Origin: Podocnemis expansa
Taxonomy: Eukaryota > Chordata > Testudines > Podocnemididae
NCBI GenBank assembly: GCA_007922195.1
Contig: ML682088.1
Span: 1,568,539-1,632,538, forward strand
Reading direction: 5' to 3'
Length of the DNA stretch: 64,000 bases
Position 1 is the first letter of the stretch. Each line of letters starts with the position of its first letter. The notes beneath the pieces are model-generated. The model saw only the letters and a program-made list of their open reading frames with translations. It did no database searches and was not told the DNA's origin. Positions 1-14,880 of this stretch are shown here, piece after piece. Made by a program: the position numbers and the translations under genes.

Positions 1-1160
1 GAGCATGCTGATTAGATCATGAGCTCTGTTTTTGGATGGCTGTACTCTCTACCATTATTTATTGTGTAACGGTAGCAGTAAGGACCCCCAATCCAGGATC
101 AAGACTCACCTTCTGTTAGGCCCCACATAAATGAAAAATCAAATGGCTAGATCCATAATGGATGTACATCCACACAGCTCTATTGAAGTCAATGAAGTCA
201 GTTTACACCAGAGGAGGGTCTGCTGCAAATCCTTTGCACCAGAAAAATAGAGTCCTTTACCTCCCCATAGGCATTTTCCCATCAGCAAGTACAGCAACTC
301 AGGTTCAGAGCTTCAGGGAATGGGCTTGCCTCTAGATGATCTGATAAAATGCCTCAGTATTGTATTGACCAAGATATTAAAGCTGTTAATCAATCACAAT
401 ACTGTAGTGCTGGCTAGAGTTGGCGGGGGTGGGAAGGGGGGAAGAGTTGAAAAGGATTCTGTATGGCAAGGGTGGACAAAACTGGCTCAGAGCTGGCACC
501 AGCAATTTTACTTTTGGTTGCATGCCCCCATTACATTTCTGCAGTAGAGCTAGGTGATAGGCTACTAAAACTGGTCAACATGGTGACGAGCAACATACAT
601 ATGTCAAGGCTTGCTATACGTGGTGATATTCTATCTGCTGTTTCTAATCTGATTCTTCAGATGTAGTTATTCCATATTTGGAGCCTAATACTGTACTCCA
701 ATGAAGCAAACAGCAAAACATTATCAGCAGTAGGATTGAGCCCTTGTTTGTTTTGCTGATATATTGTCATATGCTACCTTCACCTGCATTATGAAAAACC
801 TTTGTATCCCAACAGTGTTGTAAGGCCATTTCTCTTTCAGACACACATTACACTCAGAATAGTCATGTAACCAACGACACTTAACCCTATATTCCTTTTT
901 TTCCCCTCAAAAAAGATTAATATCTGCAGCAAAGCATTTAGCACGTTCTTTGCTTTTCCACTGATTTTAGAAAATCCAGGTTGCTGATGAATGTTACTGC
1001 ATGGCTCAATTCATTCTGTCTTGGAAGGACCACAGTCTACAGAGTTGAGCACAATGGTCCTCAAAACAGGCAGAAAGGGGGAAGGATGGTGAACACTGAG
1101 CATAGCAGCCATGCTCAGGGCATGTCCTGAGCACCAAATGTGGTTCTTAGAGCTTTAAAC

Positions 1161-1366
1161 CAGTGGTTCCCAGCCTTTTCTCTGCCATGGCACACCTTAA
1201 TATCTTTAATTATTTTGAGACACACCATCATATAGTCGCCAAATGAACTTATGAATATTCATGAGTCAATCCAGAACTGAGAAGTTTTTCAAAAAAATTA
1301 TATGGTACACCTGCTCAGGCCTGACGGCACACCTGCATGCCGTGGCACACTGGTTGGGAATCACTG
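1161..1366. mobile_element. hAT (Charlie-like) MITE
   Basis: A 206-bp nonautonomous element. It starts CAGTGGTTCCCAGCC and ends with the inverted match GGTTGGGAATCACTG. It is flanked by a perfect 8-bp target duplication, CTTTAAAC, at 1153-1160 and 1367-1374. Terminal CAGTG/CACTG plus an 8-bp duplication is the hAT signature. It belongs to the same family as the copies at 14430, 14659 and 30585, sharing an internal block around GAATATTCATGAGT, and is in the opposite orientation to them. There is no coding capacity. Confidence 0.93.
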
Positions 1367-3054
1367 CTTTAAACAACTTCCTGTGGCAATCCTCTAGTTC
1401 ACTGTACTGTAGGGCCTGATCTTACAGTCTTTCCTTAGTTCAGATTCCCACTGACTTCTGCAAGAGTTCTGCCTGAGTAAGGTCTTCGGGATTTGTCCTA
1501 GAAGTAAGAAGTTATCTCAGACGTTGAAAATTAGATGATTAATTGATTAATGTTATCAATAACAAAGGGGAAAGGTCTCGCAGTCAGTACAGAATGAGCT
1601 TCAAGACTTGCTCACCTCCTTCCTTTCTGACTCCTTGACATCCAAAATTACTAGAGCCCCCATCCCGTGTGATGTCCCACTGTGCTCTACGCTAGAATCA
1701 TCTCACTTGTCACAAAACCCTGATGACATACAGAAGCAACCACTGAAAGAGGACAGATTACGTAAATGCTGCTGTTTCTCAGTACAGTCTGTAAATTTCC
1801 AAAGTTTTTAACTCCCATATTTGCATCTAACGTATACTTAAAAGTAACTTTGCAAATCCTCACAATGGGACAACCAAGCCATGTTCTCTTTACCACAATC
1901 ATGACTCCCTTTGTTATGGGTTCATGATTCAGAGCTCAGCATGTCCAAAGCCTGGTTTGACTGCCTCCCCTTTCATCCACAAATCTGCTTATCTGGAGGT
2001 CTTGGAGTAAATGGGATTGCACTATTCTAAAATATTGGCATTACCTGTCTCTCATGGGTGAACATAAAGGCAGAAGCCTCCAAGCTGTGACACTGATAGA
2101 CCAAATGGGGATTTCAAGTCAACAAAATGCTGACTGTTCCTCTTTCCAGAGACACTTTGGGATGTCCAGCACAAAGCTCTAAAACTAATGCACTGTCTTA
2201 CTCCTCAAGGAGCCATTTCATGGTAACTCCAAGCAGACAGGGCAATGCAAGTGAAAGAACAACTTTCAATTGCAGAGAGTTGTGGGAGGAGATGGAAGAA
2301 GACCAAGGGAGGAGGAATGAAATACATACGGCAAAGGAGTAGCTAGAGGTAAGGTCAGAGAGAAATAGGAAGCCTGCAAAGATGATAAGCAGTGATTTGT
2401 GTCCATCCTGTGGAGGGACAGTCTGGACCCTGAAGTCTGGCACCTACACAAATATAAAGGACCACAGAAGAAGGCAAGCACAGTCACATCTGGAAGCAAT
2501 TAAGGAATGGAAAAGGATTTAAGTGGAGGCGGAAAGAGGAATTCTGTGCTGAAGAGATGGTGATAGACAGATATACAGACAAGAGAAATTTTGGAAGAGA
2601 AACAAAAGTTTGGGGTCAAGCCTGACCCTAAGATTTTTCTGACCTCAATTTTAAGGCTGAGGTCTAGACTACAGAGGGTTTTACCTAAGTCAGAGAGGAG
2701 GAACAAGAACTTTTTACACTTAAGGTGAGAAAGCTCCAGTTTCTCAAATCATTCAGTAGCAGAACGTTAAGCTGTAGCCAGCAACAAACACAGGTCTGTG
2801 TTCTTATGTCTGTTGCACTCCCGTAAACAAGGAATAAGTCTACGGACTTCATGGAGACACTGCTTTATCCCCATGTAACTGGTTTCAGAAACTGGCCCCA
2901 GGGTCTAGACTGACAAATAGATGGCACACCAGCGGATGAAAGAATGGGTTAAGGGGATATATAGAACTATGTGTCATCTGTATTGACATGACATCCAAGA
3001 TTACTATCTAATCCTAGAAGGGAAAATTTAGATAGCAAAGGGGGCAGAGTTCTT

Positions 3055-3290
3055 CTCCATAAGAATGGCTCTCCTGAGTCAGACTGACTGTAGGTCTAGC
3101 TCATTAATCTGTCTTCCGACCGTGGCCAACACCAGCTGCTTTGGGGGGAATGAACGGAATAGGGCAATTATCGATTGATTCATCCTGTTATCCAGTCCCT
3201 GCACTTGATAGGTCAGAGGCTTAGGGACACCCAGAACACAAGGGTGCCTCCTGACCATCATGTCTAGATGATTCTCCTGTGAAGACAACC
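3055..3290 (-). repeat. CR1-like LINE tail fragment
   Basis: The segment contains the words GTGGCCAACACCAGCTGCTT and GGGAATGAACGG, followed by a cue such as CATCCTGTTATCCAGTCC. To my recollection this block recurs in reptile genomes as the reverse complement of a CR1-related 3' region. A second, poorer copy is at 20735-20990. No reading frame survives. The strand and family are inferred. Confidence 0.5.
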
Positions 3291-4249
3291 TTAATCATGC
3301 AGGACAATCCAACACCCCAGCAGTGTCCACCCATTACTCCCATCTAAAACTAGCAATGATTGCTTGCTATGACTCCAACCCTTTTGCTGATGAAGGATTA
3401 TGGAATTGCAAACAGGACATGATACCATACGATTTGGTGGACATGGGTGGAGAACACTTGAAAATCTTTGATATAAAGATTCCACCAGAAATGAAGAAGG
3501 ATTACTTAGACAGCTGTGATTCAAACTAGAGGAAGGAAGTGCAGGAGACACCAGTTTTTCACATGAGACACTCAAGAGGAGAAAGTGATTGACAGTGAAG
3601 AAAGCTGCACTGGAGTTAAACAGGAAGTGAGGAATCTATGATCAACAGTCAATGGAAAGGTCATTAACCTCTTAGAGAGGGTCAGTCTTGGTAGTGAGAA
3701 ACGGTCAAAAAGTGGTTAGAGAAGTTGTACTGAGTGAGACGGTCATCGGTTAGAAGGGGCTACGCTGTTGAAAAAGGAATGGGGATATAGAACAGTAAGC
3801 TTTACCTGAACTGGGTGAGATGTTTTGGGTGACAGAGGGAGATGAAATCAAGTGAAGATGCAGTGGTTGATGACAGCTATGAAACAAAAGACAAGAGAAG
3901 GAGACTAGAACTGAAGTCAGAAGAAAGTTCAAGAAGGGTTATTCTGTATATACATGGGCAATAATGGCTTTACATAGAGAAGTGGAAACAGGGAAATATA
4001 ATAAAAATGCAGCATTTATTGTAAAATAAATAAGAATTTACACAGTAATCCCAGATTGTACTAAACCAAGGAGGAATGAGGCCCCTGGTCTTGAAACTGC
4101 AGAGAGGTTACGTAGCTTTTTAAACACATTTCCTCAGAACAAATTGTGGTGAATGGGATGGAAGGAAAAGAGGGTCCACTTTGTCTTCAGCCACCCTGTC
4201 GGGTTTTTCATCTTCTTCTGCAGGACGGGGCATGGCTCACCTACCATGA

Positions 4250-4420
4250 ATTCTCTGTATCTTAAAATCCTTAAATAATGTTTTGAGGACTTAAATTACT
4301 CAGTCATAAATTAGAGACATATTGATGAAGTGGGTGGGTGAGATTTTGAGGCCTTCATTGTGCAGGAGGTCAGATCAGACGGTCATATTGATCCTTTCTG
4401 ACCTCAGAGTCTACATGCAT
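4250..4420 (+). repeat. CR1 3' end fragment
   Basis: The segment contains GAGGACTTAAATTACTCAG, GGGTGGGTGAGATT, TGTGCAGGAGGTCAGA and GGTCATATTGATCCTTTCTG in order. The same ordered blocks are seen at 30470-30830 and, degraded, at 19700-19825. These match the 3' noncoding end of CR1-type LINEs in reptiles. It is a 5'-truncated fossil with no coding sequence. Confidence 0.65.
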
Positions 4421-4524
4421 GTCTAACACTTGCAAGTTAAGTCAAATTAGTCCTCTTTGTTAATTCGAACTTATTAGTTCAAGCTAACAAATTCAAACTA
4501 ACTTTTCCTAGTGTAGACAGAGCC
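4400..4524. repeat. Partial TCGA-palindrome MITE (right end)
   Basis: This is the right-hand remnant of an element of the GGSTATGTCTACAC family. It ends CTAGTGTAGACAGAGCC at 4524 and contains the AGTTCRAACT words of that family. Its left end is not seen. The 11 bases that follow (TATGAGTCTAT) also follow the neighbouring complete copy. Confidence 0.6.
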
Positions 4525-4535
4525 TATGAGTCTAT

Positions 4536-4991
4536 GGCTATGTCTACACCTAAAATCTTGGTTCGGACATGGTTAGTCCAAACTAACAGTTCGAACTAAG
4601 AGCTTTTCTTTAGTTCAAACTAACTTTTCATTTGAACTAGCTGCACGTTTTTTAGTTCAAACTAACTTGTTAGTTTGAACTAAAAAAGTGTGGCTAGTTC
4701 AACCTTAAAGTGAGTTTGAACTAAAAAAAGGACTTAGTTCGAACTAACTGCTAGTTCAAACTTATTTAGTTCGAACTAGCATGTCTACATTGTGCTAGTT
4801 CGAACTTAATATGCAAGTAAGTTTGAACTAAGCAGTTAGTTTGGACCAACCAGATGAGCTAACTAGTTCAAACTAAGCTTTGCTAAAAAAATTTTTAGTT
4901 CAAACTAGGCAAAGCCTCGTGTAGACAGGGTTCAAAGCAGTTTGAATAAAGGCACCTTAATTCAAGTTAATTTGCTAGTGTAGACATAGCC
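4536..4991. mobile_element. TCGA-palindrome MITE, AGTTCGAACT subfamily
   Basis: A 456-bp element with terminal inverted repeats GGCTATGTCTACAC and GTGTAGACATAGCC. The interior is made almost wholly of the words AGTTCGAACT / AGTTCAAACTAAC in both orientations, for example the palindrome TAGTTCGAACTA at 4767-4778. It is flanked on both sides by TATGAGTCTAT (4525-4535 and 4992-5002). Other copies here show 3-bp duplications, so the true duplication may be TAT, with the longer match due to insertion beside a related element. It is nonautonomous; the superfamily is uncertain, and PIF/Harbinger-like is a guess from the 3-bp duplications. Confidence 0.8.
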
Positions 4992-5317
4992 TATGAGTCT
5001 ATCAGCATGCACAGTGATAGTCCATGGACTCTCAGGAGATTACATTCAATGAGATGGGCTTTCCATTATCTCCTGGTGGACAAGGAGCTCTGATCCGCTG
5101 TCTCTTCATGCTCAAGCTAAGGGAATTGGAATTGGTGAACAAGATCCAGATATCAAAGAGCACAGGTATTGTAAAAGATACAAGATGGAGAAGGAAGAAA
5201 TTGGTCGAGGGCTGAGTAAAAGGACAGTTATAGATACCGATAGTTACCTTGGGCAAAAATGGAGTCAACAGGCAAAGAATAATTGTGAGAAAATAGAGAG
5301 GTACCCATGCTTTAGGA

Positions 5318-5469
5318 CAATGGTGCACAAACTTCAGTTGATGGCCCTCCAAAGATCTGCAGTATGAATAATTCTGAGAAGTAACTGGAGACTGAAGCCT
5401 GGAAGGAAAGGTGGGTCATCTCTATGCCACGAGGGTGGCTTGCTGAATGAACACACTGGTGAACCACTG
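5318..5469. mobile_element. hAT MITE
   Basis: A 152-bp element starting CAATGGTGCACAAAC and ending TGGTGAACCACTG. A perfect 8-bp duplication, CTTTAGGA, lies at 5310-5317 and 5470-5477. The ends fit hAT elements. The interior is unlike the other copies in the window, so it is a separate family or an internally deleted copy. Confidence 0.85.
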
Positions 5470-5924
5470 CTTTAGGAGATGAGCATACCAAAGCAAAGGC
5501 AGGAACAGGTTAATTCGAGAAGAACAAAATCCAAAGTGCTCCAGAATTGATCACTGATGGCAGAGTCAGCTGGAGTGAGGTTTTTGTAACTAATGGGTGA
5601 ATAGGTAGAAAAACTGACAGTCTGTGATACATCAAGAGCTTCCAGGAAAGAAAACAAGTCAGGGTTGTTAGGAGTAAACTCCTAATGCTGAAACAAGAAG
5701 AGATGAAGCCAGTATGTAAATAACAACCAATACGACCTGAAGGAAAGGGTTTATTAGGCCAAAATTCACTGATAAATTACCAACAGTGATCCTGCAGTCC
5801 TTAGGCAATACTCTCCCTGAATTCAGTGCAGTCTTGCCTGAATAAAAGGGTCAAAGACAGAAGGTTGGAAAGGGTTTTTTAAAAAAAATAAATCAATCAA
5901 TAAATGCATCAATAGCTGTGAGCT

Positions 5925-6190
5925 GAGATTTAGGTCTTGTGAACACTTAAAATGTAAGTGGACATGACTACAGTGCACAGGAGTGGGGGGAAAAACCCAC
6001 CTCCCAAGTACTGCAGCTATTACAACAGGACTCTCAGTGTAGATGCAGCTACCTGTGTTGACGGAAGAACACTTCCATCAACCAGCTATTGCTGCTTAGG
6101 GAGATGGAGTTCCTACCGTGATGGGAAAAAACCTTCCGTCAGTATAGGCTGTACCTACACTACAGGGTGACACCAGCAAAAGAGCTAAAT
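5925..6190. repeat. Possible MITE related to the GTCTACAC-end family
   Basis: The segment contains repeated GTGTAGATGCAGCTACC and CTGTACCTACACTACAGGG words, plus the inverted pair ACGGAAGAACACTTCC / CTTCCGTCAG. This resembles the GTCTACACT-ended elements elsewhere in the window, but I could not fix the ends or a target duplication. Confidence 0.35.
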
Positions 6191-7633
6191 AACTAGGCTG
6201 CTACACTCCCCCCAGTTAGCCATACTGTCAGAAAAGTATAAATTTGACACTGCCTGCCATAGGTCTGTCACATATAAGTAGGCAGGAATGAAAATACTAC
6301 ACACATAATCTGCATATGTTAATCTCTGTGGTTAAAAAGTTAATCAAATCTAAAGCATGTTCATTTACATAGTCCTGAAATTATTATTTAAAGTTTGTAA
6401 AAATAGCAAACCTAGATTACTCGGCAAAAGACAGTCATCAACTCTCAAATGCCATGAAACAGTTGTACTGATTTACATTACGGTAGTACCAGAACACCTC
6501 AATCTAGACCCCACTGTGCTACATGCTGTTGAAATACATAGGTAAAAATAGTCCTGGTTCCAACAAGCTGACTATGCTTTTCCAGCTGTTACATAAATGA
6601 TTGTTAGTGAACTCTAATTCCACCTTTTCCTCAAAGGACTAATGACTAAAGCTTTCATAAGCAACTATCTAACTCAATAACAGCATGATACAGAATCTTA
6701 TAGGAATATTGTTAAGTAGTTTCTGGCTCAATGTCTAGGTTTTATTTTTTCCAAAAGAACTTTAACATACATTAAAATTGTAAGAAATATGTTGAAGATT
6801 TAAATAAATAGATGTAAAGTCTAAATTAAATCCAAAGGGTATTTTAGATATTATTTAAACCTTCCCGTGCTGTATTAAATTCAAACACAGGGAAGCAGAA
6901 AATAAGACTGACCACAAAACACAAAAGTGAAAATGACTGTCTAGTTTCTGGAGTAAAAAAAGGTTTTTAAGAAAAGTGTCAGACACAAAGCAAATTTGAT
7001 GTTGTTTCCATTCCTTCTCCTTCCATAATGTAGTCGTGTTATAGATGGTGTTACAGATAAGGCACAGGTTTACATGTAATATTTTATATTGACGGTGTTC
7101 CAGTGACATACATTTGGCAATTTAAAACAAAAAAACGCTTCTCCCAACTCATCTTTTTCCTCGTACTAATTAAGTGCCTATTATAATATATGCAAAATTC
7201 AGAAAACATGAGACTTCATAGAAAAGCTGTTAACATTGCACAGTAGCTTCTGATATTATTCTGGCTGTACCATACCTGTCTTTGTCAGCTATTTATGACC
7301 CCTTAAAAATAAATGGATGAAGTATAAAAACTGAAGTTTCTGATCCACCACGTACTGAAGTCAGTGGCAAAATGTGCACTCACTTCAATGCCAGCAGGCC
7401 TAGGCCACATTTCTCTCCTTTTCGCTGCTCTCAACTGCAGGAGTTCTGCATTAACAAACCCACAGACTCTCAAGACTTGATCCTGCAGCTTTTATGTGAA
7501 CACTTCAACAGGTTTCAATGGGCCTTCCCATAAGAGTTAGGGATGAAAGACAGAACTCTTTGTATCACCGTTGGCTGTAATCTTTCTAATCTCACTATGA
7601 GCAGAAAGCAGCAACCCAAACACTTTGCCTTAC

Positions 7634-7793
7634 CTGTGGCACAAAGGGCAATAAATGTTTGTGCATGCTTCCGGATCAAAAGCAGCTTGTCTTTAGGTAG
7701 AGGCAGCTTCCTTAGAATGTGTTCAATGAAATCATGTGGAGTCACTGCTGCAAGATTCCACTTCAACTTCCCCAAAACCACCAGCTCCCACTC
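7634..7793 (-). CDS. CCND2: Cyclin D2, coding exon 3
   Basis: A 160-bp exon encoding 53 residues plus the first base of the next codon, from [19 protein letters not shown] to ALCAT. The acceptor (CAG at 7794-7796 on the minus strand) follows a T-rich tract. The donor is GTAAGG at 7633-7628. This part spans the end of the first cyclin fold and the start of the C-terminal cyclin domain, including [11 protein letters not shown] and LIRKHAQTF. It is nearly identical to mammalian cyclin D2; the visible differences cluster in the PLPKDKLLL loop. Exon length and phase (enters in phase 0, leaves after one base) agree with the family, and no stop or frameshift is present. The next exon is outside the window. 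Confidence 0.97.
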
Positions 7794-12179
<4,386 letters not shown>

Positions 12180-12374
12180 CTCCAACATCCAAGTGGCCAC
12201 CATCCTCCTCATAAAGGGCTGAATGTCCTTCTGGACGCATTTGAAATAGGAGCATTGGGGCAGATACCTCTCTTCTATGGTTAACAAATTGTGCAAAACC
12301 CGGTCGTCATACAGCAAGTTGGGGTCAGGCAGAGCTCTCCGCATGGGATCCACCTCGCAGCACAGCAGCTCCAT
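12180..12374 (-). CDS. CCND2: Cyclin D2, coding exon 1 with start codon
   Basis: A 195-bp coding exon of 65 codons starting [10 protein letters not shown] and ending ATWMLE. The start ATG (minus strand, 12374-12372) sits in a good context, with A at -3 and G at +4. Residues 3-7 (LLCCE) form the LxCxE motif that D-type cyclins use to bind RB. The stretch [15 protein letters not shown] and then [17 protein letters not shown] opens the cyclin box and includes the hydrophobic docking patch (MVATWML). The length and split point equal those of mammalian CCND2. The donor reads GTTTGT, a weak match to the consensus with T at +3. The reading frame is open for some distance upstream, but without an ATG I can support, so this start is preferred. 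Confidence 0.98.
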
Positions 12375-13700
12375 GTTTCCAAAGAGATCTCCCTCTTTCT
12401 GGGCTGGAAAAGTTTTTTGGAGGAGGGGTAAGGGGTGGGAGGCTGGCGGCAGGCTTCTCCAGCCCCCTCCTGCCTCCCTTGCAAGTTGCCTCTCCTCTCC
12501 TCTCTTGATTTCTAGCCTAAAGTTGAAGTAAAAGTGACGCAACTCACTGGGGCAGGCAGCTCGCTCGCTTGTTATTATGGAGAACAGCAGCTGGTCAGAT
12601 GTAACATCAAACGCGCTTTTTTTTTTTCCCCTCCTCTCTATAAGCTAACAAGGAACTAGGAGGCCCTTGTCTAGGGCACACACATGCAACATGACAGCTT
12701 CTCTTTGCTTTCCTTGCAGCGAGCCCACCAAATCGTGCCCATTTCTGCTGCAAGCGGTTGCATTTTATTTTTGCTTGCAAGAACAGCAATCAGGGGTTGC
12801 ATGGGGGGGGGGGAGCATGCACATTTCCTTGCTCAGGGGAGATCTTGCTGCTGTTTGCAAAGTTTTGGATGCCCCCCTCCAGACCTGCACCCAGGAGGAA
12901 AAGCTGGCTGGCCCACTGAAAGCAAAAGAGAAGATCCCAAGCCTGGGGGCTGGCCAATGCCTGTCTTTTTTGCAGTATTTTCACGCGGGTGTTGGAGAGA
13001 TCGAGTAGTGGCCACAATGCAACTTCCTCGACTCTGTATTTCTGACTAACAGCCAGAACTGTTTTAGCAGTGCATGGTCACACTGATATAGCTTTCTAGG
13101 AAATATAACCCGGGGAGGGGGGGGGGCGGCAGAGAGGCGGATTTGTCCCGCACTGCACCCTTCAAGACTGCATTTTGTCAGGCGTCGCATGTACTCTTCC
13201 TGCTGTCCTTTTTAGTGCACTTTTTTTCCCTCTTTTTTTTACACAAAAGTGCACTCTATTTGCATCCACGCTTGATTTGCTAGGAAGCCCATTCCTGCTC
13301 TGGCTGCTCTTGCCTTTCTTATTTTAACCTGATTTTTCACGTGGCTGCTGGCTGCTTTTTAAGCCTTGGCTCCTTGCCACTCCTCTGCCTTGCCCGCCTA
13401 GGCAGGGCAACTTTTGCTGAAGTGTGTCAAGTTTGTTCGGTCTCAGCGTGCAGCCTTCCAGCTGCCCGAGAAAAGGAAGTGTGGCTCCTGCGGGGGGGGG
13501 GGTGTTAAGGTGTCCAGGAAGAAAATAAAGAGGTGCATGGGGCCAGCATTGCCTCCCACTCACCCCTCTCTGCTCTGAAGGTGCCAGCTGGAGTGCAAGG
13601 AAAGAAAATATCGCTAAAAAGTGTGAAGTTAGGAGTGGGGGGAGCCGCTTCCCCTCCCTCGATTTGCATAGCCAATAGCTCTGGGGTTTTTGCTGCTGCG
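12375..13700 (-). promoter_or_regulatory. CCND2: CCND2 5'UTR and proximal promoter region
   Basis: A GC-rich stretch directly upstream of the start codon. No TATA box is placed convincingly, and the transcription start cannot be read from sequence alone. Mammalian CCND2 has a GC-rich promoter and a 5'UTR of a few hundred bases, so the start is expected within this interval. Poly-G runs occur near 12802-12813 and 13489-13502, and pyrimidine-rich tracts near 12480-12512 and 13210-13240. Confidence 0.6.
13662..13676. promoter_or_regulatory. Octamer plus CCAAT motif pair
   Basis: The octamer ATTTGCAT (13662-13669) is followed two bases later by CCAAT (13672-13676) on the plus strand, about 1.3 kb upstream of the CCND2 start codon. 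Octamers bind POU factors and CCAAT binds NF-Y; both act in either orientation. A second ATTGG is at 13901-13905. The pairing is visible, but a regulatory role is only inferred. Confidence 0.35.
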
Positions 13701-14421
13701 CGCTGATTGTTACTGGGCAGATTATATTTTAAGGAAGAAGCATTCCTCATTGCATCAAAAGAAACCTCAGAGGGGAAAAAAGGGGAGCACCACCACCCAA
13801 ACTCAACATTTCTGACTTTGTCCACGGGGGAGGCGGGCAGCAGAACAGCACCCGAGCTCCTGGTTAAAAAAAAAATAAAATAAAAGATCAGTGGCTGCTG
13901 ATTGGAAATGAGCAATACCCCCCTTGTTGCAAAACATCAACTCCCCACCCTCAAATCGCAGGTCAAAACGAAACTATATCGTGATGAATCATGTCACCCT
14001 GCAAGACAAAACACACCAGGCTTGGCTGGGAGTTTCCCAAAGTGACGAGATAGTTTGGTCAGTGATGGGAAGCACTCAGAGGACCATGTGAACTTTTTCT
14101 AAAGCAGCCTCTGACATTGGCAGATGACTGGAGGCATCCTCATGAGGTGTCCACTCTTCAGAGTAGCCTTTAGCAAAACTCAGCTGAGCTGTTTTCTCCC
14201 TCCTGCAAGGGAAGAAGTGGGGGCCACCCATGCCCCTGGGTGATTTCACATCCATGCCGCGCACAAACTGGGGTTTAAAGCATTGTGGCTTCTTATCACA
14301 TCATTGTGAGCACCTCAGGCAAAGTCTGCAATTGAAAGCGCTTGGAATATTTGCATTTTTGCAATTTTTGCCTTTTCTTATGCCACTGGGAAAAGGGGGG
14401 GGGGAATCCCTCATGCATATA
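13701..14421. other. CCND2 upstream region, no gene seen
   Basis: Unique-looking sequence with an A-rich run near 13866-13884 and no repeat ends or coding signals that I recognise. Being close to the promoter, it could hold regulatory sites, but none can be supported. Confidence 0.5.
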
Positions 14422-14429
14422 AATTAGGG

Positions 14430-14643
14430 CAGTGTTTCCCAACCAATGTGTCATGGCACAAAGGTGTGCCATCAGGTCTGAGCAAGTGTGCCACAACATT
14501 TAAAAAAAAAAAAAACTACTTCAAGAGCTCTGGATTGCCTCATGAATATTCATGAGTTTATTTGACAACTATATAGTGGGGTGCCTCAGATTTATTAAAA
14601 GTAGCAAGGTGTGCCAGGGCAGAGAAAAGGTTGGGAACCACCA
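14430..14643. mobile_element. hAT (Charlie-like) MITE, first of an adjacent pair
   Basis: It starts CAGTGTTTCCCAACC and ends GGTTGGGAACCACCA, a slightly decayed inverted repeat. The 8-bp flanks AATTAGGG (14422-14429) and ACTTAGGG (14644-14651) match at 7 of 8 positions. The interior matches the 1161, 14659 and 30585 copies (GTGTGCCA, GAATATTCATGAGTTTATTT). Confidence 0.88.
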
Positions 14644-14658
14644 ACTTAGGGTCTATGC

Positions 14659-14872
14659 CAGTGTTTCCCAACCAGTGTGCCACAGCACACAGGTGTGCCA
14701 CCAGGCCTGAGCAGGTGTGCCACAAATTTTTTTTTTAAAAATCTCCTCAGAGCTCTGGATTGGCTCTTTGGTTCATGAATATTCATGAGTTTATTTGGCA
14801 ACTATATGGTCATGCGCCTCAAATTAAAGGTAGCAAGGTGTGCCACTGCAGAGAAAATGTTGGGACCCACTG
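14659..14872. mobile_element. hAT (Charlie-like) MITE, second of an adjacent pair
   Basis: 214 bp, starting CAGTGTTTCCCAACC and ending TGTTGGGACCCACTG, with a perfect 8-bp duplication, GTCTATGC, at 14651-14658 and 14873-14880. It begins 15 bases after the end of the previous copy, in the same orientation. Its own duplication abuts the duplication of the first copy, so it landed beside an existing member of its family. Confidence 0.93.
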
Positions 14873-14880
14873 GTCTATGC

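Larger units (their letters stand above)
1..7633 (-). other. CCND2: CCND2 intron 3 (partial)
   Basis: This stretch lies downstream of the exon 3 donor on the minus strand and runs off the window. I looked for the expected fourth-exon peptide (which should start with D-F-K-F-A-M-Y-P-P in cyclin D2) and for the C-terminal exon, and found neither, so intron 3 is at least 7.6 kb. A long third intron is usual for this gene. The intron holds two hAT elements, a palindromic MITE and CR1 tails, listed separately. Nothing recognisable is seen in 1-1150, 1375-3050, 3290-4250 or 6190-7630. Confidence 0.8.

Noticed and set aside
4536..4991. Mutator-type element because of an 11-bp flanking repeat
   Set aside because: Sister copies show 3-bp duplications, and the neighbouring partial element offers another source for the repeated flank.
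1..7633. CCND2 exons 4 and 5
   Set aside because: I searched by eye on the minus strand for the expected DFKFAMYPP and C-terminal peptides and saw neither; they are taken to lie outside the window.
12375..12542. In-frame N-terminal extension of cyclin D2
   Set aside because: The frame is open upstream, but the apparent first codon at 12542 is TTG, not ATG. The MELLC start has a strong context and matches the family.
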